A stretch of 64,000 nt of DNA from PNON01 sp964387025 (GTDB lineage Bacteria > Chloroflexota > Anaerolineae > Anaerolineales > Anaerolineaceae): the NCBI GenBank assembly GCA_964387025.1, contig CAYLUZ010000008.1, positions 116,568-180,567 of the forward strand. The letters run 5' to 3'. Below, in pieces: positions 25,763-33,225 of this stretch (the first letter of the stretch is position 1; each line of letters opens with the position of its first letter). A program made the translations under genes and the position numbers. The notes under the pieces are model-generated. The model was given only the letters and a program-made list of their open reading frames with translations. It was not told the origin of the DNA and searched no databases.

Positions 25763-26632
25763 TTAAAAATTGATCAATCGGTCTATTTCATCTGCTATGG
25801 TTTCATTATTTACATCATTAAAGATTGGTTGGTTAGGGGCATCGTTGCTCTTTAAAATTTCAAAGTCCAGTGACAAAGCAGTCTGTCTGGCATAGTACCA
25901 AACTGTCCCAAGTTTACTGTAAAAACGGCCTTTATCAATGATAATAATTAGGATTAATACCTCACCAACATTTAGAGCGTAGAGATCTGTTTTTTTACCC
26001 TCACGGTAGGACAAATTAAGTACAGCATCCCGGTCTAATTCCCTCCCTGCTTCCAATAATGTCGCTAGTCCGCCTCCTAATAGTGATGTGATCGTATCTG
26101 AAGAAATACCCTCAAGGGAACCAGTTGATATTAATACCCTTCCCACCGGGTCACTGACCATGATGCAACGAGCATTGATATTATTCCGGAGTCTGATTAA
26201 TGCTTCATTACACTTGGCAAATTGATCTTTTGATAAGCTGAAATGCCCCAGATCTCTAGCCCGAATTGGTCCAAGGATCTTCTCTATGAGTGCATAGAGA
26301 TTTCTGGCATCAATGGGTTTTGCCAGGAAATGAGTGTTCCCATCAACTATTAATGGATAATCATCACCTAATGAGCCATAGCCTGTAAGGATGATGTGAA
26401 TTGCGCGATTATTCGGATCAGTTAGATTTGAAATGATGGCGGGTTGTTCAAGTAAATAAAAAGCATCAGAGATAATTATTTCCACTTCTTGTTGGCTAAG
26501 CAATTTGAAAATTTCGTCAGTGTCTGAAGAAGTGGTAACGAGAAGATTAGGGTCGTAACCGACAAAACTTTTATTAATTAAGGATGATACAAATTCGTCC
26601 GGTTCAATAATAAGTATTTTTTTGCCTGTCAT
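25763..26632 (-). CDS. Response-regulator receiver plus roadblock-like protein
   Basis: 289 residues. Receiver domain about 4-120: acidic pair near Glu10-Asp12, phospho-acceptor Asp56 (EIIISDAFYL), ILTGYGS and the conserved Lys in LAKPID. Residues about 135-250 form a roadblock-like domain (NEALIRLRNNINARCIMVSD, GRVLISTGSLEG, LNLSYREGKKTDLYAL). There is no DNA-binding domain. As first gene of the operon it probably feeds a phosphorylation signal into the GTPase module. No cognate kinase is nearby. Confidence 0.8.
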   Translation of the reverse strand: MTGKKILIIEPDEFVSSLINKSFVGYDPNLLVTTSSDTDEIFKLLSQQEVEIIISDAFYLLEQPAIISNLTDPNNRAIHIILTGYGSLGDDYPLIVDGNTHFLAKPIDARNLYALIEKILGPIRARDLGHFSLSKDQFAKCNEALIRLRNNINARCIMVSDPVGRVLISTGSLEGISSDTITSLLGGGLATLLEAGRELDRDAVLNLSYREGKKTDLYALNVGEVLILIIIIDKGRFYSKLGTVWYYARQTALSLDFEILKSNDAPNQPIFNDVNNETIADEIDRLINF

Positions 26633-26798
26633 ATGATGATCCCCAAAAATATTCTAATATTACGATTTAATAATTATACTATGGTAACAAATTTTACAAT
26701 TCCGAATTATTTACAAGATTTTTATCTGACTTTCATTCTTATATTAAGTAGAAATTGTATAATTAATTACTTCGAGATTTACATATTAAGGAGAAAAT

Positions 26799-27650
26799 AT
26801 GGGATATCAAGCTGAAATAAGTAGGGCAAACCCAACATGTTTTATATTTTTAGTGGATCATTCAACATCCATGCAAGATCCAATACTAGGATTAGCCGGA
26901 AATCCAAAAAAATCTGATTTCGCTGCAAATGCATTAAACAAGGTAATCCAAAGTCTTATTGTTTCTTCTTCAAAAGATCTTGAGATAAGAAACTACTTTA
27001 AGGTAGGAATTATTGGTTACGGATTTGAAGTTAAATCTTTGTGGACAGGGGAATTAGCAGGCAAGAATCTTGTTTGGATAGATGATATTTATCAGAATCC
27101 CCTCAAAATTGAAGAGAGAATTAGAATGGAAATTGACGAAGAAGGAAATGAAGTACAAATTCCTATAAAATATCCTGTTTGGGTGGAGCCAGTAGCTAGG
27201 GGTCAGACTCAAATGTGTGCAGCCTTAAATTTGGCTGAAGAACTCTTACGGGAATGGGTGGAAGAATTTCCCGATTCGTTTCCACCAACAGTAATCAATA
27301 TCACAGATGGTGAAGCAAATGATGGTGATCCCAAGGACATCGCAGATGGTATTCGGAATATACAGACATCGGATGGTAAAGTCATTCTGATGACAGTACA
27401 CGTTTCATCAAATCCTTATGGGGAGCAAATCTTTTTTCCTGGAGCCGATATTCCACTTCCGGACCATTTTTCCAGATCGATGTACTCAATGTCCTCAGTT
27501 TTACCTGATGGAATGAAAAGAATCGCAAGCGAATTGACAGGATTTGATGTATCAGAAGATGCTCATGGGTTTGTTTATAATGCTGATATATCTGGAATCG
27601 TCCAGGCATTAGAAATAGGAACTCGACCATCTACTATACCTAATCAATAA
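26799..27650 (+). CDS. von Willebrand factor A domain protein of a vWA-PP2C-kinase triad
   Basis: 283 residues. The vWA fold has a complete MIDAS: DHSTSM (Asp-x-Ser-x-Ser), Thr in RGQTQM, and Asp in NITDGEAND. A charged insertion (EERIRMEIDEEGNEVQ) follows the second strand. AAGGAG lies 7 bases before the ATG, and a TATAAT box is at 26758-26763 without a good -35. Its stop overlaps the start of the phosphatase gene by one base. vWA (TerY-like), PP2C and kinase genes in this order were described as TerY-P triads in Ter-related stress systems. The operon is notably A+T-rich. Confidence 0.82.
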   Translation: MGYQAEISRANPTCFIFLVDHSTSMQDPILGLAGNPKKSDFAANALNKVIQSLIVSSSKDLEIRNYFKVGIIGYGFEVKSLWTGELAGKNLVWIDDIYQNPLKIEERIRMEIDEEGNEVQIPIKYPVWVEPVARGQTQMCAALNLAEELLREWVEEFPDSFPPTVINITDGEANDGDPKDIADGIRNIQTSDGKVILMTVHVSSNPYGEQIFFPGADIPLPDHFSRSMYSMSSVLPDGMKRIASELTGFDVSEDAHGFVYNADISGIVQALEIGTRPSTIPNQ

Positions 27651-28423
27651 TGAAAAGCATTCTAGTAAAATGGTATTCTGCGACTATTCAAAAATCCGGG
27701 AACCTGATCGTAGAAAATGAAGACAAATACGCACCTCTCTTAGCCAATGGTGCAACTTATCAAGGAAAAGATTTTCGCTGTGCTCTATCTGATGGAGCGA
27801 CTGAATCCAGTTTTTCACAAAGTTGGGCGAATTACCTGGTAACGGAATTCATTAATTCCAAATCAGATGCATCGACAACACAATTTATCTCTTCTGCGAT
27901 TCGTAAATTGAAGGATGAGGTCAATACGATAGTGTTGCCTTGGCATGCCCAGGAAAAACTACGTAATGGATCTCATGCAACATTTTTAGGATTAGATCTG
28001 TTAGCTGGTGACCCCGATGTAATTTACCCCTTAGGAGGTAATTGGATTGCGATTTGCATAGGAGATAGTTATCTTTTTCATTACCGAAGAGAAGTTTTAG
28101 TAACTTCTGTTCCGAAAGATATCGGTGAAGGTTTTAATAATCGCCCCAAATTAATTGGGTCAAATAAAGCTAACCAAGAAATTGGAAGTAGTCAATTCAA
28201 TGGGACTTGGAAAAGTGGGGACGATTTTTTATTAATGACGGATGCAATTGCAGAGTGGGCATTCAGGAATATGAAAAATAACGTAAATATTCCGGGAGTG
28301 ATAAAAGATAAATTAACCAGAAAATCCAAAATTAATTTTTTCTCCGACTGGATCAATCATCTACGGTTCACACATGAAATTAAGAATGATGATACAACAG
28401 TCATATGGATCAAGGTTTATTAG
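27650..28423 (+). CDS. PP2C-family phosphatase of the vWA-PP2C-kinase triad
   Basis: 257 residues, PP2C_2-like. Visible metal-site motifs: RCALSDGATESSFSQSWA and WIAICIGDSYLFHYR, then FLLMTDAIAEWAF and NDDTTVIWIKV at the end. The first Asp/Gly metal residues are present in DGATE. No signal peptide and no extra domain. Its ATG overlaps the vWA stop, and the kinase gene begins 4 bases after its stop. By analogy with known triads it would counteract the kinase; targets are unknown. Confidence 0.8.
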   Translation: MKSILVKWYSATIQKSGNLIVENEDKYAPLLANGATYQGKDFRCALSDGATESSFSQSWANYLVTEFINSKSDASTTQFISSAIRKLKDEVNTIVLPWHAQEKLRNGSHATFLGLDLLAGDPDVIYPLGGNWIAICIGDSYLFHYRREVLVTSVPKDIGEGFNNRPKLIGSNKANQEIGSSQFNGTWKSGDDFLLMTDAIAEWAFRNMKNNVNIPGVIKDKLTRKSKINFFSDWINHLRFTHEIKNDDTTVIWIKVY

Positions 28424-28427
28424 AACG

Positions 28428-29975
28428 ATGAATTACCCAACATTTGATCAATATCAAGCAACACTTCAATCACCAAAAACGTGCTTTACGATTAAAGAGC
28501 TTCAGAATGGAACTATTGAAAAGGACCTTTGGGGATTACCCCGTGTGCGTTCTGGAGGATTTGCCCTCACATACAAAGTTTGTGGGCGGAACAGATGTAT
28601 GGCAGTTAGATGCTTCCATAAGGATGTTGAGGATCGATCTCGACGGTACATATACATCAGTAGATTTATAAAGGAAATTAATAGCTCATACTTAACACCG
28701 ATCACATATATACACAAAGGGATTCGCATAAGCGGAAAAATTTATCCAATAACGAATATGGATTGGATTGAAGGCGTCACTTTAGAGAAGTATATTAATA
28801 CAAATATCAACGATCCCACAAAAATATTTTTAATTGCTCAAAAGTTCAAACAATTAATTCAATCAATGAGCGATATAAATATGGCTCATGGAGATTTATC
28901 CCAACAAAATATTATGGTAAATGGATCGGAGTTAATTCTAGTTGACTATGATGGAATGTTTATTCAAGAATTTAAAGGTAAGCCAAGCAATGAAATAGGA
29001 CATGTTAATTTTCAACATCCCAAAAGAGATTATCTATGGTTCAATTTATTAATCGATAGATTTTCTTCCATTGTTATTTACCTTGCATTAGCCGGATTAG
29101 CAATTAATCCTGATCTTTGGAAGCGTTACGAATCCAGCGGTGAAGGTCTTCTCTTTAGAAAACAAGATTTTCTTCATCCTTACCAATCACCGCTTTTGCA
29201 AGAATTAGAAACATGTGCATCCCTACGAGAAATTATCTACCTATTTAGAAAAATTTGTCTATCCCCGATTGAAAATGTACCTACCATTGCCGATTTAATA
29301 TCTGGTCGTAATATCAACCTCCCGAGGGATGAAATTCAAGTTAATTTAGATATTCGCAAGGACCACGATATTGCATTCGATTCTGGGCGAAGACTATTAT
29401 TAATGAATAATCTTGGAAAAATTGTCACAGTTGTAGGAAAAGTTACTGAAGTATTTAATGGTAAAACCCAGGATGGAAAGCCTCACCTTTTCTTGAACTT
29501 TGGTAATTGGAAGGGGAGATGTTTTACAGTCGTCCTTTGGGGTGATGCATATGATGAAATTAATAAACAAAAAATGGATATTAATACCTTTCGTAATAAA
29601 TGGATTTCCTCAACTGGAATTATTACCAGTTATAAACATCGTCCCCAAATAGCTTTTTCCTCGCTTTTGGGATTTGAGATTTTATCAAGTGAAGCTGATG
29701 CAAAAAAAAGATTTGGAGCGACCCAAGAGAACACTGAATTCGTTAATCTCGAGGGGAAACCCGATGCAACCATTTCTCCAATCCTTTTTGAGAAAGAAGA
29801 CATAATTAACGATACTATTTTGGTTGAAATAGAACTAGATGAAATTAAGTCGTATAAAATAGCAAACAATGAAAATAGAATATTTGATGATAAAAACATT
29901 CGGGAATATCAATCAAAAATCCAGAAACGAATAGATGAATTGTATACAAATTTACCATCTTCAAAGAATAAATAA
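28428..29975 (+). CDS. Protein kinase-like protein with C-terminal OB-like domain
   Basis: 515 residues from the ATG at 28428; an earlier in-frame ATG lies inside the phosphatase gene. Kinase region about 30-310: GGFALTYKVCGRNRCMAVR (nucleotide-binding lobe with a modified Gly loop and Lys candidate), catalytic loop HGDLSQQNIMV (HGD for HRD), and metal motif LVDYDGMF (DYD for DFG). Residues about 330-430 (GKIVTVVGKVTEVFNG, PHLFLNFGNW, FTVVLWGDAY, GIITSYKHRPQIAF) fit an OB fold able to bind nucleic acid. The C-terminus is a charged helical tail. This combination suggests a kinase directed to or by nucleic acid, which is inference. Confidence 0.75.
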   Translation: MNYPTFDQYQATLQSPKTCFTIKELQNGTIEKDLWGLPRVRSGGFALTYKVCGRNRCMAVRCFHKDVEDRSRRYIYISRFIKEINSSYLTPITYIHKGIRISGKIYPITNMDWIEGVTLEKYINTNINDPTKIFLIAQKFKQLIQSMSDINMAHGDLSQQNIMVNGSELILVDYDGMFIQEFKGKPSNEIGHVNFQHPKRDYLWFNLLIDRFSSIVIYLALAGLAINPDLWKRYESSGEGLLFRKQDFLHPYQSPLLQELETCASLREIIYLFRKICLSPIENVPTIADLISGRNINLPRDEIQVNLDIRKDHDIAFDSGRRLLLMNNLGKIVTVVGKVTEVFNGKTQDGKPHLFLNFGNWKGRCFTVVLWGDAYDEINKQKMDINTFRNKWISSTGIITSYKHRPQIAFSSLLGFEILSSEADAKKRFGATQENTEFVNLEGKPDATISPILFEKEDIINDTILVEIELDEIKSYKIANNENRIFDDKNIREYQSKIQKRIDELYTNLPSSKNK

Positions 29976-30108
29976 AGTATAGATATTTATTATTAGTATA
30001 TTAATTTTGAGAAAGTAATTTTTGATACTGCAGGTGTTAATGAAGGTTATCCAAATCGAATGTATAAATATATAAAACGAAATCTCAATTGTTATTGGGA
30101 GAATAAAA

Positions 30109-30873
30109 ATGAGATTAACAAATAAAACCGCAATAATAACGGGTGGATTTTCTGGAATTGGTGCTGCCACTGTAAAAAAATTTGTTGAGGAAGGTGCTCA
30201 CGTGATCGTTTGGGATGTCCAAATTCCAGTAAATGCCCAAAACAACGGTTCCTCCGGGCAATTAATCCACTACCAGAAGGTGGATGTTACTGATCGAAAT
30301 CAAATTGATTCTGCATTAAATGAACTAAAGAATAATAAAGTTAGAGTGGATATTTTGATCAACAACGCAGGAATCACGGCTGATTCCCAAATGGTCAAAT
30401 GGAAAGAGGGCAAAGTTGTAAAAGAAATGACACCTGAAGAATTTCAACGGGTGATTTCCATCAATCTCACAGGAGTTTTTAATTGTGCTCAAGCTGTTGT
30501 ACCGTTAATGATCGAAAATAAAGGTGGAGTGATCTTAAATGCTGCATCAGTAGTCGGTATTTATGGGAATTTTGGTCAGACAAATTATGTAGCCACGAAA
30601 AGCGGTGTGATAGGAATGACGAAAGTTTGGGCTCGAGAGTATGGAAGGTATGGAATTCGGGTAAATGCCGTTGCCCCTGGATTTATTTCAACAGAAATGG
30701 TTCAAAAAATGCCGGAAAACGTAATAAATGACATGAAAACTCACACACCACTGGGTAGGTTAGGGACTCCAGAGGATGTGGCCAATGTATATGCTTTCCT
30801 TGCCTCGGAAGAGGCAGCATTTATCCATGGAGCTGTTATTAGTGTGGACGGTGGAATTGTAATTGGAACGTAA
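30109..30873 (+). CDS. FabG-like short-chain dehydrogenase/3-oxoacyl-ACP reductase
   Basis: 254 residues. SDR motifs: GGFSGIGAATV (cofactor), NNAGIT, catalytic Ser in NAASVVGIYG, YVATK (Tyr/Lys), and NAVAPGFISTEM. FabG enzymes reduce 3-oxoacyl-ACP with NADPH; other homologues act on acetoacetyl-CoA or sugars. The gene stands alone, away from fatty-acid synthesis genes, so the specific substrate is uncertain. GGGAG is 7 bases upstream. Confidence 0.8.
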   Translation: MRLTNKTAIITGGFSGIGAATVKKFVEEGAHVIVWDVQIPVNAQNNGSSGQLIHYQKVDVTDRNQIDSALNELKNNKVRVDILINNAGITADSQMVKWKEGKVVKEMTPEEFQRVISINLTGVFNCAQAVVPLMIENKGGVILNAASVVGIYGNFGQTNYVATKSGVIGMTKVWAREYGRYGIRVNAVAPGFISTEMVQKMPENVINDMKTHTPLGRLGTPEDVANVYAFLASEEAAFIHGAVISVDGGIVIGT

Positions 30874-30897
30874 TGCGCATAGGTATATTATATAACT

Positions 30898-30921
30898 CTC
30901 CCCTTCCAACTGAAAGGGGAG
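30898..30921. terminator. G/C-rich hairpin between convergent genes
   Basis: CTCCCCTT (30898-30905) pairs with AAGGGGAG (30914-30921) over an 8-base loop. It is placed between the FabG-like gene and the homocysteine methyltransferase gene. There is no T-run, so termination is uncertain; it could also be a dispersed intergenic repeat. Confidence 0.35.
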
Positions 30922-30934
30922 GGGGGCAAGTACA

Positions 30935-31801
30935 CTATTTTAGCTTTTTTGCAACAGCTCGAATATGATCCGGATTACTTCCACAACAACCACCAAAGAT
31001 TTTAACACCTTCATTCAAAAACATTAAAGAATATTCTGCCATTGTTTCGGGTGATACATCGTAAACTGATTCATCATTTTCAAGATGTGGCAAGCCTGCA
31101 TTTGGTTTAGCCATTAAAACAGCATCCGGCATAACAGATTTCATTTCTTGTATGGCAGTAAGTGTCTCAGTTAGTGTACGGCCACAATTTGCACCGATTA
31201 ATTGTATTCCCATCAGCCAAAGTTCTTTGACAGCCTGTGAGGGTTTGACTCCCATCATTGTTCTTCCGCGAGTATCAAAGCTGAGGGTTACTAACACGGG
31301 GAGATTAGTTACAGCTTTCGCGGCTTTTATAGCTGCTTTAGCTTCATCCAATGAGCTCATCGTTTCGATAAGAATTGCATCCACCCCACCAGAAACCAGA
31401 GCCGAAATTTGTTCTTCAAATGAGGAAGTGGTTTCTTCTTCAGAGAGGTCTCCCAGGGGTGTTAAAAGATGCCCAGTCGGTCCTACATCCCCAAAAACGA
31501 ATCGATTTGGTCCTGCTGCCTTCCTCGCTAATTCAGCAGCCCGTGTGTTGATTTCAGCTGTTTTGATTTCAAGATTATTTGCGCGCAGTTTGATGCCATT
31601 ACCACCAAATGTGTTAGTTAATACAATATCTGATCCTGCGTCAAAGTAGGACAAATGGTGAGCAATAATAGCTGCTGGATTTTCTAAATTCCATAGTTCT
31701 GGTGGGCATCCAGCGGGTAAACCAGCTTTTTGTAATTGTGTCCCTGTAGCACCATCAGCTATAAGAACGGTATTTTTTTGCAGAGCAGTCATTAAATCCA
31801 T
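30935..31801 (-). CDS. Homocysteine S-methyltransferase-domain protein
   Basis: 288 residues, single Pfam S-methyl_trans-type barrel. The start reads ADGATGTQLQKAGLP; zinc ligands are the Cys in GANCGRT and the Cys pair in GGCCGSNP, so the metal site is complete. It corresponds to the first module of MetH or to stand-alone methyltransferases using S-methylmethionine, betaine or a corrinoid protein. No cobalamin domain or MetH remainder is adjacent. The methyl donor cannot be decided from sequence. Confidence 0.85.
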   Translation of the reverse strand: MDLMTALQKNTVLIADGATGTQLQKAGLPAGCPPELWNLENPAAIIAHHLSYFDAGSDIVLTNTFGGNGIKLRANNLEIKTAEINTRAAELARKAAGPNRFVFGDVGPTGHLLTPLGDLSEEETTSSFEEQISALVSGGVDAILIETMSSLDEAKAAIKAAKAVTNLPVLVTLSFDTRGRTMMGVKPSQAVKELWLMGIQLIGANCGRTLTETLTAIQEMKSVMPDAVLMAKPNAGLPHLENDESVYDVSPETMAEYSLMFLNEGVKIFGGCCGSNPDHIRAVAKKLK

Positions 31802-31874
31802 AAGTCCTCCAATGTTCGATAAATCGTAATACTATTATAAGCATGATCGTCAAATTTCTGGATAATTATGAAGA

Positions 31875-31906
31875 AACCCTTATCAGAAGATCTTCTGATA
31901 AGGGTT
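31875..31906 (-). terminator. Perfect 32-base palindrome downstream of the repeat-protein gene
   Basis: 16-base arms (31875-31890 and 31891-31906) are exact inverse complements, folding as a long hairpin 31 bases after the stop of the 1,103-residue protein. On the minus strand a weak T-rich stretch follows. Termination is the simplest reading. Confidence 0.6.
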
Positions 31907-31936
31907 ATATGTAGATCTACTAATTAATTATCCAGA

Positions 31937-33225
31937 CTATTCACAAGTCAATAAACCTCCCGGCTCATGGGTTGAAGAATTAATCAAGTAATATGGCTGA
32001 CCATTTTCAAGAAAAGCCATTAACTTTACATTGTGTTGGATACCTGTAGTAAATGGATTCCCTGGAAGGGTGAGAAGGTCGAAATTGATCCCACCGCCTT
32101 TTGCGGTGTATTTGCCGGCTACCAGGACATCATCAAGATAGATCCGAATGTAGACTGTTCCAGTTGTACCGCTTACTTTGTTGGCATAACCGATGGCCCG
32201 GCAGTTGGCGAGCGTTTGGCTGCCATAATTTCCGGATTGAACCAAATTGTAGGCATAAAGGGGTCTTGGTGTGGCAGTTGGGCCACCAGGTGTGCTGCTT
32301 GGGGCTGTAGTTGCAGTTGGAGGCACGGAAGTCGGGGTAACAGGTGTAGCTGAAGGTCCAACGGGAGTGCTGCTAGGTGGTATGGAGGTATTGACTGGTG
32401 TGGCAGTCACAGCGGAAGCTGAACAAGTGATCGTTCCTCCAGGAACACCAGTTGAGGAATTGATCAAATAATATGGCAACGAATTTTCCAAAATAGCCAT
32501 GAGTTTGATGTTATGTGCCACATCTATGGTAAATGGATTCCCTGGTAGGGTGAGCAGATCGAAATTAATACCTCCACCTTTTAAGGTGTATTTGCCTGCT
32601 ACCAGGACATCATCAAGATAGATCCGAATGTAGACTGTTCCAGTTGTACCGCTTACCTTGTTAGCGTAACCAAGGACACGGCAATTGGCAAGAGTTTGGC
32701 TGCCATAATTTCCGGTTTGAACCAAATTGTAAGCATAAGGGGGTCTTGGAGTGGCAGTTGGTCCACCAGGGGTGCTGCTTGGGGCTGTAGTTGCAGTTGG
32801 AGGAACTGAAGTCGGGGTAACAGGTGTAGCTGTGGGTCCAATTGGAGTACTGCTGGGTGGTACGGAAGTATTGACTGGTGTGGCAGTTGGAACGGTACCA
32901 GAACAAGTGATCGTTCCACCAGGTCCTCCAGTGGTTGAATTGATCAAATAATAAGGCAACGAATTTTCCAAAATTGCCATAAGTTTGATGTTATGTGCGA
33001 CGTCAATTGAAAATGGATTCCCGTTCAGGGTGAGAAGGTCGAAATTGATCCCACCGCCTTTTGCGGTGTATTTGCCAGCGACCAGAACATCATCAAGATA
33101 AATCCGAATGTAAACAGTTCCGGTTGAACCGCTGACTTTGGATGCATAACCAAGAACACGACAATTGGCGAGTGTTTGGCTGCCAAAATTTCCGGTTTGA
33201 ACCAAATTATATGCGTATAGTGGAG
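31937..33225 (-). repeat. Three tandem 480-base coding repeats
   Basis: The three C-terminal domains of the surface protein are encoded by copies with a period of 480 bases. For example CAAGATAGATCCGAATGTAG recurs at about 32132 and 32612, and a diverged copy at about 33092. The first two units in genome order also share the Thr/Pro linker almost base for base. High DNA identity implies recent duplication or ongoing homogenisation. Confidence 0.85.

Noticed and set aside
32033..32951. Several open frames on the plus strand and in other minus-strand frames of the repeat gene
   Set aside because: They are shadows produced by Thr/Pro-rich codon bias of the surface-protein gene; they recur with the repeat period and have no ribosome sites.
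31937..33225. CRISPR-like array
   Set aside because: The repeats are 480 bases, in frame, and encode protein domains; no short direct repeats with unique spacers occur anywhere in the window.
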